The translations under genes were made by a program, and so were the position numbers. Of a DNA stretch of 64,000 nucleotides, positions 17,631 to 26,597 are shown piece after piece. Numbering within the stretch: the stretch's first letter is position 1; the number at the start of each line of letters is the position of its first letter. This stretch comes from Bordetella parapertussis (GTDB lineage: Bacteria > Pseudomonadota > Gammaproteobacteria > Burkholderiales > Burkholderiaceae_C): assembly GCA_945870575.1 (NCBI GenBank), contig CAMBSK010000012.1, positions 1 to 64,000 on the forward strand, given 5' to 3'. The notes beneath the pieces are model-generated. The model ran no database searches and was not told the DNA's origin. It saw nothing but the letters and a program-made list of their open reading frames with translations.

Positions 17631-18863
17631 ATGCAAACCAATCTCTCACCCGAATACCGGAACACGGCCGACGGACAGGAAGCCGAAGCCATATTGCGCA
17701 AATGCGTGCATTGCGGTTTTTGCACGGCCACGTGTCCGACCTACCAATTGCTGGGGGACGAGCTCGATGGGCCGCGTGGGCGCATTTATCTGATCAAGCA
17801 AGTGTTAGAAGGCGAAACACCGACGCGTGACACGCAGTTGCATTTGGACCGCTGCCTGACCTGCCGCAACTGCGAAACCACCTGCCCCAGTGGCGTGCAG
17901 TACGGCCATCTGATCGATATAGGACGCAAACTCGTGGACGAGAAAGTACCGCGCCCGGCCAGCGAGCAAGCGATGCGCTGGGCTTTGAAAGAAGGCTTGA
18001 ATTCACCGTTGTTTGCCCCGGCCATGAAGCTCGGACAAACCGTACGTAGTTTGTTACCCGGCGGCATCAAGGCCAAGGTGCCCGAAGCGCGCAGCAGCGG
18101 TAATTTGCCGACACAAACCCACGAGCGCAAAGTCCTGTTGCTGGCCGGCTGCGTGCAACCAGCCATGAGCCCCAACATCAACAGCGCCACTGCGCGCGTG
18201 CTCGACGCTTGCGGCATACAAACCGTGGTCGAGCCGTTGGCTGGTTGTTGCGGCGGCGTCAAATTCCATTTGAACGACCAGGACGCCGCCATTGTTCAAA
18301 TGAAAAACAACATCGACGCCTGGTGGCCGCATGTGGTTAACGGTGCCGAGGCGATTGTGATGAACGCATCAGGCTGTGGCGTCACCGTCAAAGACTACGG
18401 GCATATTTTGCGCAACGATGCTGTCTATGCCGAGAAAGCCAAACGCATCAGCGAGCTGACCAAAGACCTGAGCGAGTTGTTGCCTGATTTGCTGCCCGCC
18501 TTGCGTCAACGTATACAACCGCAGACCGCGCAAGCGCAAGGCTTGATGGCGTTTCACCCGCCTTGCACTTTGCAACACGGTCAACAATTAAAGGGCGGTG
18601 TGGAAATCCATTTGAACCAGCTGGGGTTCACCTTGAAAGTGGCAAACACCGAAGCGCATTTATGTTGCGGCTCGGCCGGTACTTACAGTGTGCTGCAACC
18701 TGTCATTGCCACCCAATTGCGCGATCGCAAGCTTGGAAATTTGAACGAGATGCAACCCCGGGCCATATTGAGCGCCAACATAGGTTGCATCACGCATTTG
18801 CAAAGCGGCACACAAGTGCCCGTGCGGCATTGGGTGGAAATGCTGGACGCGGCGATTGTTTAA
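17631..18863 (+). CDS. glcF: Glycolate oxidase iron-sulfur subunit
   Basis: The 410-residue protein holds two 4Fe-4S sites near the N-terminus, CVHCGFCTATCPTY and CLTCRNCETTCPSG, followed by two CCG domains: LLAGCVQPAMSPN...GCCGGVKFH and FHPPCTLQHG...LCCGSAGTYS. This arrangement is that of GlcF/LldE-type heterodisulfide-reductase-like subunits. It passes electrons from the FAD subunits to the quinone pool. The gene is 5 bases after glcE, so the two are cotranscribed, and it converges with the hybrid kinase gene 22 bases further. Confidence 0.93.
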   Translation: MQTNLSPEYRNTADGQEAEAILRKCVHCGFCTATCPTYQLLGDELDGPRGRIYLIKQVLEGETPTRDTQLHLDRCLTCRNCETTCPSGVQYGHLIDIGRKLVDEKVPRPASEQAMRWALKEGLNSPLFAPAMKLGQTVRSLLPGGIKAKVPEARSSGNLPTQTHERKVLLLAGCVQPAMSPNINSATARVLDACGIQTVVEPLAGCCGGVKFHLNDQDAAIVQMKNNIDAWWPHVVNGAEAIVMNASGCGVTVKDYGHILRNDAVYAEKAKRISELTKDLSELLPDLLPALRQRIQPQTAQAQGLMAFHPPCTLQHGQQLKGGVEIHLNQLGFTLKVANTEAHLCCGSAGTYSVLQPVIATQLRDRKLGNLNEMQPRAILSANIGCITHLQSGTQVPVRHWVEMLDAAIV

Positions 18864-18885
18864 AGCGGTTGACTACAGTCGCTGC

Positions 18886-20673
18886 TTAACGCAAGGTCGT
18901 ATTCAAGCGTTTCAAAAAGGCTGGTGAGAGTAGCAAATGCTCTTCGATCAGGGTGCACAACTGCTGCCGGTCAAAAGGTTTGAGTATCAGGGCATTGGCG
19001 CCGACATCGACGCAGCGCTGGTGGTCTTCGCTGCTGACATTGGCGGTCAGCACCAGCACCGGCAACTCTTTATGCGGTGACGGCCACTCGGTGCGCAAGC
19101 GGCGTGTCGCTTCTATACCGTCCATCACCGGCATCAGCATGTCCATGAGTACCATATCAAAGCTGTCTTTTTCCAAGGCATTCAGCGCCTCCATCCCGTT
19201 GCCAGCTTGCACCATCACGGCTTGCGGCCAGTGGGATTTCACCACCTGACAGGCCAGCAATCGGTTGACCGCACTGTCGTCGACCACCAGAAAGCGCACC
19301 GCAAATGTTTGCAGCTGATTGGTACCGAGGTCGACGCCCTTGGGCTGGCCCGGCGCCTCGGTGATCACCAGCGGCAAGCTAAACCAGAAACGTGAACCTT
19401 TACCGGGTTGGCTTTCCACGCCTATGTTTCCGCCCAGCAGTTTCACCAAGTTGCGGCTGATGGCCAGGCCCAGGCCGTTGCCTCCGTAAGCCGAGGCGGT
19501 TTCGTTGCTGGCTTGCTCGAAGCGCTCAAAGATTTTGTCCAGCCGTCCGGGTGCAATACCGATGCCGCTGTCTGTCACCGAAAACAACAGTTGATCGGCT
19601 TCCCGCTCAATACGCAAAGTGACCGTTCCCTGGTGGGTGAATTTGATGGCGTTGCCCAATAAATTGACCAGCACTTGCATGACCCGGTGCCGGTCGGACA
19701 CCACCCACGTCGGCAGCGTGTCGACAACTTCCAGGCTGTAGCGAATTTGCATGCTGTTCACCCGTTGCTGGAACAGATTGAAAGCGGCGCGTACCGTGGC
19801 CATAAGCTCGAACGGCTCCTGCCGCACTTGCAGTTGTCCGCGTTGCAGTTGAGAGAAGTCCAATACGTCGTTGATGACCGTCATCAGGTGATCGCTTGAC
19901 TGCTGAACCAGCTCGGCCAGCTCCAGCGCGCGCGGGCGTTGCTTGACATGCTGGCGCAGCAAATCGCTGAAACCGATGATGGCGTTCATGGGCGTACGCA
20001 GTTCGTGGCTGAGCAAGGCAATGAAATTGTCTTTGATGGATTGCGCGCGCAGAAGCTCGGTGCGCTTTTGCAGCAAATGCACTTGTCGTTCTTCGCTCGA
20101 GCGCAGGCTACGCTGGTACAGGCGGTGGTAAATCAAGGGCAGTGACAGCATGAAAATACTGACCGCCACATCGTTCCACGCGTTTTGCCGCAGCATTTGC
20201 GGTGTGGCGACGTAAATTGTCGGCATCCAGCCCTGCCAGACGCTCAAGGCCATGCCCAATAGGCACAGCAGACAGACCACCAGCCAGAAAATGCCTTCGG
20301 CAAAACCGATCAAAAACAGGGAAATCATGGGCAGCATGACCATCCAGTTGAGCGAATTTGAAAACAAGCCGCCGCTGTGAAGGGATTCGCGCACCAGGTG
20401 AAAAAATGCATAAGCCAGCGCGGCGTTAAGACTCCAGCGCAGCGGCAACCCAACCGCATAAAGCAGCATCAGCGCCAAAATGATGAGGCTCAGCACATGC
20501 GCGTTCTGCCTATCAACCGCGTCCGGCGACAGGCTGCCCAGCACCCAACTCATCAAGGCCAGGCAAAACGTAAAACCCATGTAAAACTGCCCCTGAGCGC
20601 TCACCCAGTGTGCTAGTAGCCGGTTAAACCTGCTGCTGCTTATTGGCGGTGACGGGGGTGTGCGCTCAGCCAT
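18886..20673 (-). CDS. Membrane hybrid sensor histidine kinase/response regulator (second of a tandem pair)
   Basis: The protein (about 595 residues) has about six hydrophobic segments in residues 30-185, a coiled linker, a HisKA dimerisation domain with phosphorylatable H223 ([10 protein letters not shown]), a HATPase domain ([10 protein letters not shown] box, [18 protein letters not shown]), and a C-terminal receiver with D510 in VLMDMLMP and LKPF. The ATG at 20673 overlaps the stop of the upstream kinase (ATGGCTGA), which shows coupling; a farther start would lie deeper in that gene. The sensed signal is unknown; the membrane domain lacks a large periplasmic loop, so it may sense membrane state or a hydrophobic ligand. 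The attached receiver suggests a multi-step relay to an Hpt protein not encoded here. Confidence 0.9.
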   Translation of the reverse strand: MAERTPPSPPISSSRFNRLLAHWVSAQGQFYMGFTFCLALMSWVLGSLSPDAVDRQNAHVLSLIILALMLLYAVGLPLRWSLNAALAYAFFHLVRESLHSGGLFSNSLNWMVMLPMISLFLIGFAEGIFWLVVCLLCLLGMALSVWQGWMPTIYVATPQMLRQNAWNDVAVSIFMLSLPLIYHRLYQRSLRSSEERQVHLLQKRTELLRAQSIKDNFIALLSHELRTPMNAIIGFSDLLRQHVKQRPRALELAELVQQSSDHLMTVINDVLDFSQLQRGQLQVRQEPFELMATVRAAFNLFQQRVNSMQIRYSLEVVDTLPTWVVSDRHRVMQVLVNLLGNAIKFTHQGTVTLRIEREADQLLFSVTDSGIGIAPGRLDKIFERFEQASNETASAYGGNGLGLAISRNLVKLLGGNIGVESQPGKGSRFWFSLPLVITEAPGQPKGVDLGTNQLQTFAVRFLVVDDSAVNRLLACQVVKSHWPQAVMVQAGNGMEALNALEKDSFDMVLMDMLMPVMDGIEATRRLRTEWPSPHKELPVLVLTANVSSEDHQRCVDVGANALILKPFDRQQLCTLIEEHLLLSPAFLKRLNTTLR

Positions 20674-22414
20674 GGGCCGCCTCTTTTTTTGCCAGCCAAA
20701 CTTCGACACAAGTTTGCAAATGGGCTTTGTTCAAAGGTTTGACCAGCACATCATTCATACCGGCCTCCAGGCAGGCGGCATGATCCTGAGGATGGCTGCT
20801 GGCGGTCAGCCCGATGATGGCCACGTCGCGTTGTTGTGCTGAATCAAAGGCACGGATGGCGCGCGTGGCCTGCAAGCCGTCCATGTCGGGCATGATCAAG
20901 TCCATCAGAATAATGTCCGCCGGCCGGGTTTGAAGGCTGCTGATACAGGCTTGAGCGCTGTTGACACTTTGCACCTGAGACAAGGGCCATAACTGCTGGC
21001 ACAGAAAGGTGGCGACTTGCAGATTGACCGGGTTGTCATCCACCAGCAGCAAACGCCACGACCGGTTGCTGATGCCAGGGTCAGGTGAGCCGGGCGCCGT
21101 ATCAGGCAGCTGCGGCGGGTCACAGGGCAGCAACGGAATGCGGAACCAGAAGGTCGAGCCTTTGCCGCGCTCGCTGTGCATGCCTATATCGCCGCCAAAC
21201 AAATCGACCAGGCCTTTGCAGATCGCCAGCCCCAAGCCGGCACCGCCGAACTGGCGTTGCGTTTCCTGGTCGGCGTGCTCAAAACGGTTGAAGATAAAAG
21301 CTTGCAATTCCGGGGCAATGCCGACGCCGGTGTCCTTGACCTCAAACAGCAGTTGTTGATTGTCCCGCTGTATATTGAGTTGCACCAGGCCGCTGGGTGT
21401 GAATTTGAACGCGTTATCAATCAAGTGGCACAGCACGTCTTTCAAACGCGCTGCATCAGTGCTCACCCACTCTGGCAATTGCGGATTTAAGCGGGCGCGA
21501 AATTGCACCGGGCTGTCCGGCGCGCGGGTGAAATTCTGCATGCATTGCTCGAACGCGTCGCGCAAGCGTGTGGGCTTGAGTTGCAAAGGCATGCGCCCGG
21601 CTTGTATTTGAGAGAAATCCAGAATCTGGTTGACCAGTTTGAGCAAATGGTCGGTAGATTCGCGCACCAGTGCCACTGTGCGCAATCCTTGCGGGTCGTT
21701 GGCTAGTTCGTTGTGTATCACTTCGTTAAAGCCCAGAATTGCATTCATGGGGGTGCGCAACTCGTGACCGACCGAGGCCAGAAACTGATCCTTGTAAGAC
21801 TCGGCACTCAGCAGCGCCGCGCGTGCTTCGCTGAGTTCCTGGTTGCGCGCATTGATCTCGTCGAGCTGCTTGAGGTAAATACGTTGGTAAATCAGCAAAC
21901 CTATCAGCAGGCTGATAGCGGTGAAAGCGTAATTGCCCAACGACCACAACAAATGCTGGTGTCCATAGACATAACTGACCGGCAGCCAGCCTTTTTCCGT
22001 CAACGGAATCAAGGACAGTACAGACAATATGACCAAGCCTATCCATACCAGCGAGTCCCGCCAGCCCAGCAAAAACACAGCCGGCACCGGCAGCACCATC
22101 AGCCAGATCATGGTCGAGGAAAACAAACCGCCGGTGACCCAGATGGCGTAAAAAATCAGCAGGCCGGATTGCGCCAACAGCAAATGCGTGGTCAGCCGCA
22201 TCGACCATTGCCATTGCCAGAAAGCCAGTCCGGTCAGCACCACCCCTGCTATGGTCAGCCAAAACACATGGTGAAACGCAAAGGGTTCGATCAGCAGCAG
22301 AAACACCAGCAGATTGAACAGGATGGCGCCGAAAAAAACCGCAAACGCTGAAAACTGTTGCCGTTGGACTTGTTCAGGCAAATGAAGATAGAGGTATTGA
22401 AGCCAGCGCAGCAT
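20666..22414 (-). CDS. Membrane hybrid sensor histidine kinase/response regulator (first of a tandem pair)
   Basis: This 582-residue paralogue of the downstream gene has six predicted membrane helices (about 22-176), a helical linker, H217 in [12 protein letters not shown], ATPase boxes (LIDNAFKFT, DTGVGIA, FGGAGLGLAICKG) and a receiver with IILMDLIMPDMDG. The close match in architecture to its neighbour suggests a duplication, with the membrane parts more diverged than the kinase parts. It starts 21 bases after the glutathione peroxidase stop and so may belong to an lplT-eamA-gpx-kinase transcript. The partner regulator is not in the window. Confidence 0.9.
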   Translation of the reverse strand: MLRWLQYLYLHLPEQVQRQQFSAFAVFFGAILFNLLVFLLLIEPFAFHHVFWLTIAGVVLTGLAFWQWQWSMRLTTHLLLAQSGLLIFYAIWVTGGLFSSTMIWLMVLPVPAVFLLGWRDSLVWIGLVILSVLSLIPLTEKGWLPVSYVYGHQHLLWSLGNYAFTAISLLIGLLIYQRIYLKQLDEINARNQELSEARAALLSAESYKDQFLASVGHELRTPMNAILGFNEVIHNELANDPQGLRTVALVRESTDHLLKLVNQILDFSQIQAGRMPLQLKPTRLRDAFEQCMQNFTRAPDSPVQFRARLNPQLPEWVSTDAARLKDVLCHLIDNAFKFTPSGLVQLNIQRDNQQLLFEVKDTGVGIAPELQAFIFNRFEHADQETQRQFGGAGLGLAICKGLVDLFGGDIGMHSERGKGSTFWFRIPLLPCDPPQLPDTAPGSPDPGISNRSWRLLLVDDNPVNLQVATFLCQQLWPLSQVQSVNSAQACISSLQTRPADIILMDLIMPDMDGLQATRAIRAFDSAQQRDVAIIGLTASSHPQDHAACLEAGMNDVLVKPLNKAHLQTCVEVWLAKKEAAHG

Positions 22415-22435
22415 GGGTCACTTTGAGCTTTCGCA

Positions 22436-22930
22436 TCAACCGGAGTGAAGGGCTTTTTCTATGTCGGCGGCAAGCGCCGCCGGTTTGTCCAGCGAGGCGT
22501 AACGCTTGATGACTTGTCCATCACGCCCGATCAGGAATTTGGTGAAGTTCCACTTGACGCCTTCGCTGCCCAGCAAGCCGGGGGCTTGTTGTTTCAACCA
22601 TTGAAACAGCGGATGCGCGTCTTTGCCGTTGACGTCGATTTTCTCCATCATGGCAAAAGTTACACCGAAGTTTTTCTGACAGAAAGCACCGATTTCGGCA
22701 TTGCTGCCCGGGTCTTGTGCGCCGAACTGGTTGCAGGGAAAGCCCAGAACCGCCAGCCCGCGCTCGCCATAGGTTTGGTGCAGTTCTTCCAGCCCGGCGA
22801 ATTGCGGTGTGAAGCCGCAGGCGCTGGCGGTGTTGACGATCAGAATAACTTGGCCGCGGTAATCCGCCAGGCTTACCGGTGCGCCAGCGATGCCGCTGGC
22901 TTGAAAATCATAAATAGAAGACATGCTCAT
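22436..22930 (-). CDS. Glutathione peroxidase family protein (thioredoxin-like peroxidase)
   Basis: Reduces hydroperoxides in the cytoplasm using thiols. The 164-residue length is typical. The catalytic cysteine lies in NTASACGFTPQ (about C38), the conserved Gln in FPCNQFG, and the Trp/Asn in VKWNFTKFLI; no selenocysteine is used. The Cys in the FPCNQFG loop may resolve via thioredoxin in bacterial members. The ATG at 22930 overlaps the end of the EamA gene by 4 bases (ATGA). The start could also be the second Met two codons later. Confidence 0.93.
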   Translation of the reverse strand: MSMSSIYDFQASGIAGAPVSLADYRGQVILIVNTASACGFTPQFAGLEELHQTYGERGLAVLGFPCNQFGAQDPGSNAEIGAFCQKNFGVTFAMMEKIDVNGKDAHPLFQWLKQQAPGLLGSEGVKWNFTKFLIGRDGQVIKRYASLDKPAALAADIEKALHSG

Positions 22931-23805
22931 GGATCTTTCTTGCTGTGGTGTTGGATTGTCGCCAATATGGCGGCAAACACAATCAGCAATCCTCCGGCGA
23001 TTTTGCGCAAGCTCAGTTCAGATGCGCCCATGTACACAGAGGAGGCAGAGGCAAAAACAATCTCGGACAACATGACTAAGGCGGTCGTGTTTGCCGGTAA
23101 TCGTGCTGCGCCGTATTGCAGACTCAGATTAGATAAAAGCAGGCACAGCGATAAACCCAGGGCGTACGGCCACCAGCTGACATCCGCCGGCAGACTGACC
23201 AGCGCCTCGGGCAAGGCCATCGCGGCGGAGGCGCTCAAGCACATGCCGCCGGCGAACATGGCACCCATGCGATCGGTTTCGGGCAGGTGCGCGAGTTTGC
23301 GCAGCATGGCGTTGTTCAGTGCAAAGCTGGCGCCGCCTAGCAAGGCCAGCCAGTCCATGGGGTTGTCCGGCAGCGGCCAGGGGGTGTCCGGGGTTTTCAA
23401 AACCAGTGCCACGCCGGCCAGCGCCAGCGCCAACCGCAGCATGGCTTGCCGATCGGGTTTTTCGCCCAGCAGCCACCAGGCAAACAGCACCGACCAGGCT
23501 GGCATGGTGTAGAACAACAGCACCACGCGCACCACATCGCCTTGCGTGACTGCCCAGTTAAAGCCGAAGTTGGTCAGGCCCGAACCCAGAAACAACCACC
23601 ACAGTTGCGGCTGCCGGTGCAAACTGAGAAACCATTGCGGGCGCATGAGGCTGATGAAGAAGAAAGACAGGCCGTACATCAAGGCCGTGGCCCACAACGG
23701 GTGCAGGCCGAGAGCCTGCATTTCACGAAACGGCCACCAGCTTAGGCCGAAGACCAGCGCGTTGGCCAGCAAGCCCAGCACCGGCGCCAGGGCTGACAAA
23801 GCCAT
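22927..23805 (-). CDS. EamA/DMT-superfamily permease
   Basis: The 292-residue protein has about ten hydrophobic helices in two repeat halves, as in the EamA family of drug/metabolite transporters; the second half begins near residue 150 (WLALLGGASFALNNAMLRKL). Such permeases export amino acids, nucleotides or other small metabolites, but the substrate cannot be read. The gene starts 3 bases after the lplT stop and its own stop overlaps the peroxidase start, so the three are cotranscribed. Confidence 0.85.
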   Translation of the reverse strand: MALSALAPVLGLLANALVFGLSWWPFREMQALGLHPLWATALMYGLSFFFISLMRPQWFLSLHRQPQLWWLFLGSGLTNFGFNWAVTQGDVVRVVLLFYTMPAWSVLFAWWLLGEKPDRQAMLRLALALAGVALVLKTPDTPWPLPDNPMDWLALLGGASFALNNAMLRKLAHLPETDRMGAMFAGGMCLSASAAMALPEALVSLPADVSWWPYALGLSLCLLLSNLSLQYGAARLPANTTALVMLSEIVFASASSVYMGASELSLRKIAGGLLIVFAAILATIQHHSKKDP

Positions 23806-23808
23806 GTG

Positions 23809-25113
23809 TCAGTGCCCCGGGTCCTGGCGGGCGATGTCCATCAGGCGCTCGACCTCGTCGCGGTGTTGTACGCAGTTACGCGTGTGCCAGCGTTGTATCA
23901 GCCACATATTGCCAGCTACGAACAGACCAAAGCACACAATGGCTGTGAACGCGCTCATGCCCATGCCTGTGGCCAGCGCATACAAACCGCCCAGTGCCAA
24001 TATGCATGCCTGCTCGTTGAAATTTTGCACGGCGATAGAGCGGCCTGCGCCCATCAGGTTGTGGCCGCGGTGTTGCAGCAAAGCGTTCATGGGCACCACC
24101 AGAAAACCGCCGAGGCCGCCGAGCAAGATGAAAAACGGCGCAGCGACCCAGACGTTATCAATGAAATTCATGACCAGAATCAGCAAGCCCATGGCAATGC
24201 CCAGCGCCATGACCCGCGTTGCATCGGTGAGCTTCATGCGCACAGAGGCAATCACAGCACCGGCTGCTGTGCCTATGGCGACCACGCCTACCAATGAAGA
24301 TGCCTGTGTGGTCGAGTAACCCAGCGCCACGGCACTCCAGGCCAGCACGATGTAACGCAGGTTGCCGCTGGCACCCCAGAATAAGGTGGTGGTAGCCAGT
24401 GAAATCTGGCCCAGTTTGTCGGTCCACAACAGTTTGTTGCAGCGCCAGAAATCCGGCACCAGCACCAGCAGGTTGTAAGCCAGACTGTGTTCAGTTTGGC
24501 TGCGCAGCGGCACGGGTGCCACGCCGGTCAGCGGTATGCGGGTGTTAAACCAGGCAGCCAGCCCGTACAACAAGACGATGACGCAAATGGCGGTTTCGGG
24601 GGGAGTGTCTATCCCGGTGTCTATATAGGGCAGATCAAAACTCAACAGCACGCCGGAGATGTGTGGCCCGACCAGTTGACCGCCGATCAACACGCCCAAA
24701 ATGATGGAGCCTATGGTCAAGCCCTCGATCCAGCCGTTGGCCTTGACCAGCAAAGACGGCGGCAGCAATTCGGTAAGGATGCCGTATTTAGCGGGCGAGT
24801 AGGCGGCAGCGCCTAAGCCCACGATGGCGTAAGACAGCAGCGGGTGCGAGCCGAACAACATCATTAAGCAGCCCAGCACCTTGATGCCGTTGCTCATGAA
24901 CATGACCTGACCCTTGGGCCGCGAGTCGGCAAAAGCGCCGACAAAAGGCGCCAGCACCACGTAAAACAGGGCGAACATGGGCACGAGTGCGGCACGCTGC
25001 CATTCAACGCCGCCTGAGGCTTTGATCATTTCAACCGCGACGACAAACAAAGCGTTGTCCGCCAGCGAGCTAAAAAACTGCGCCGCCATGATGGTGTAAA
25101 AACCGCGCTTCAT
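23809..25113 (-). CDS. lplT: Lysophospholipid transporter (MFS)
   Basis: LplT flips lysophosphatidylethanolamine across the inner membrane for reacylation. The 434-residue protein has about 12 hydrophobic helices and the family's hallmarks: MAAQFFSSLADNALFV at the N-terminus, VLAPFVGAFADSRPKGQVM at the helix 2-3 loop, and AAYSPAKYGILTELLPPS. In Burkholderiales it commonly sits divergent from alr, as here. No acyltransferase (Aas) domain is fused. It starts the lplT-eamA-gpx run. Confidence 0.88.
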   Translation of the reverse strand: MKRGFYTIMAAQFFSSLADNALFVVAVEMIKASGGVEWQRAALVPMFALFYVVLAPFVGAFADSRPKGQVMFMSNGIKVLGCLMMLFGSHPLLSYAIVGLGAAAYSPAKYGILTELLPPSLLVKANGWIEGLTIGSIILGVLIGGQLVGPHISGVLLSFDLPYIDTGIDTPPETAICVIVLLYGLAAWFNTRIPLTGVAPVPLRSQTEHSLAYNLLVLVPDFWRCNKLLWTDKLGQISLATTTLFWGASGNLRYIVLAWSAVALGYSTTQASSLVGVVAIGTAAGAVIASVRMKLTDATRVMALGIAMGLLILVMNFIDNVWVAAPFFILLGGLGGFLVVPMNALLQHRGHNLMGAGRSIAVQNFNEQACILALGGLYALATGMGMSAFTAIVCFGLFVAGNMWLIQRWHTRNCVQHRDEVERLMDIARQDPGH

Positions 25114-25244
25114 ATTAATAAAGGCCTGGCAGACAAGCGGGATGAGTGAGTCAAAAAGAAGTCAAATTTCAAGATGCGGGCCTTGTAGCTTGTGAGTTAT
25201 ATCACGCCATTTGGCGGCGTCACTGCCCTGCGACAATCCAGGTC

Positions 25245-26342
25245 ATGCCACGTCCCATCCATGCTTTCATTCACCCAGATGCGCTGCGCCATAACCTGGC
25301 GCGTTTGCGTCAGTCGGCGGCGGATGCGCGCGTCTGGGCGGTGGTCAAAGCGAATGCCTACGGCCACGGGCTGGCGCATGTGTTCCAAGGCCTGCGCGGT
25401 GCCGACGGTTTTGCTTTGCTGGATTTGAATGAAGCGCAAACCCTGCGCGACCTGGGCTGGCGCGGCCCGGTCTTGCTGCTGGAAGGCGTGTTCGAACAAC
25501 GCGACTTAGAGTTGTGTTCGCGCCTGGACCTGTGGCACGTGGTTCACCACGAAGCGCAAATTGACATGTTGAGCAAACACAAAACCCAAGTGCCGCAGCG
25601 TGTGTTTTTGAAAATGAATTCGGGCATGAACCGCTTGGGATTTACGCCGCAGGCGTTTCGCTCGGCCTGGGCGCGTTTGAACGCCTTGCCGCAAGTCGAT
25701 GAAATTTCGCTGATGACGCATTTCGCCCGGGCGGATGACGCACACGGCGTGGACGCGCAGTTGCAAGTGTTTGAACAACACAGCAGCGATTTGCCGGGCG
25801 AGCGCAGCTTGGCCAACAGCGCTGCCGTTCTAAGACACGGCGCGCGCGAAACAGTGTCTGCCGATTGGGTGCGTACCGGAATCGCCCTCTACGGCAGCTC
25901 GCCCGACCATGGTTTGCACGACGCGGCGCATTGGGGCTTGCAAGCGGCTATGAGTTTGCGCAGCCAGTTGGTCGGCTTGCAGCAACTCAAGGCGGGTGAC
26001 AGTGTGGGCTACGGCGGCACGTTCACCGCGACGCATGACATGGCCGTGGGCATCGTCGCCTGCGGTTATGCCGATGGCTATCCGCGCCACGCACCGACTG
26101 GCACGCCGGTGCTGGTGAGCGGTGTGCGAACCCGCACGCTGGGGCGGACCAGCATGGATTTGTTGTGTGTCGATTTGTCTGAGCTGCCTTCGGTGGTGAT
26201 AGGCGATGAAGTGACTTTGTGGGGCAGCGCTTCCACGGGGCAGGTGTTGTGTATCGATGAAGTGGCGGCAGCGGCGGGGACGGTGGGTTATGAGTTGATG
26301 TGCGCCTTGGCGGCGAGGGTGCCGGTTTCTGTTGACGCGTGA
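25245..26342 (+). CDS. alr: Alanine racemase
   Basis: PLP enzyme converting L- to D-alanine for peptidoglycan. The 365-residue product has the PLP lysine in AVVKANAYGHG (about residues 33-43), the FLKMNSGMNRLGF barrel segment, the GYGGTF tyrosine motif near residue 260 and the LGRTSMDLLCVDL segment. MPRPIHAFIHP at 25245 is chosen as start; an earlier in-frame codon at 25146 would add 33 unrelated residues. It is divergent from lplT with about 130 bases between starts. Confidence 0.93.
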   Translation: MPRPIHAFIHPDALRHNLARLRQSAADARVWAVVKANAYGHGLAHVFQGLRGADGFALLDLNEAQTLRDLGWRGPVLLLEGVFEQRDLELCSRLDLWHVVHHEAQIDMLSKHKTQVPQRVFLKMNSGMNRLGFTPQAFRSAWARLNALPQVDEISLMTHFARADDAHGVDAQLQVFEQHSSDLPGERSLANSAAVLRHGARETVSADWVRTGIALYGSSPDHGLHDAAHWGLQAAMSLRSQLVGLQQLKAGDSVGYGGTFTATHDMAVGIVACGYADGYPRHAPTGTPVLVSGVRTRTLGRTSMDLLCVDLSELPSVVIGDEVTLWGSASTGQVLCIDEVAAAAGTVGYELMCALAARVPVSVDA

Positions 26343-26570
26343 AGTATGAAGACACGCTTTGGCCGACCATCCGGTGCGGTTTTTGCTGCGCGCACTCGCA
26401 AAAACGCCCCCTCTGTTGGCCTCAGTGCTGTTTAGTTTTGCGAATGATTGTGTTTACTGTGACTGCCTGGTTGATCGAGCCGCAGAAATGCAATCGGAGA
26501 AAAACTGCGAGCGGACGATGACATGGCGACCGTCCCGCCGTGGCGTGAGCACCTCACAGATAAACGAAAA
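26343..26570. other. Intergenic tail after alr without a supported gene
   Basis: About 230 bases between alr and a RAYT-type motif. A frame from about 26359 is open on the plus strand but shows no recognisable fold and runs antisense into the nitronate monooxygenase gene, so I do not call it. The stretch may be the rest of a decayed mobile unit that carried the motif. Confidence 0.4.
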
Positions 26571-26595
26571 TAATCGGAGTCTGACCCCAATTACC
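26571..26595 (-). repeat. RAYT-associated GGGGTCAGACTCCGAT motif
   Basis: The minus strand reads AATTGGGGTCAGACTCCGAT, a short sequence widely found at the ends of units mobilised by REP-associated tyrosine transposases in proteobacteria (recalled, not searched). It abuts the stop codon of the nitronate monooxygenase gene. No transposase is nearby, so this is an isolated or non-autonomous end. Confidence 0.55.
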
Positions 26596-26597
26596 AA

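Noticed and set aside
25146-25244. Longer N-terminus for alanine racemase
   Set aside because: The additional residues are unlike known racemases; MPRP at 25245 fits the family start.
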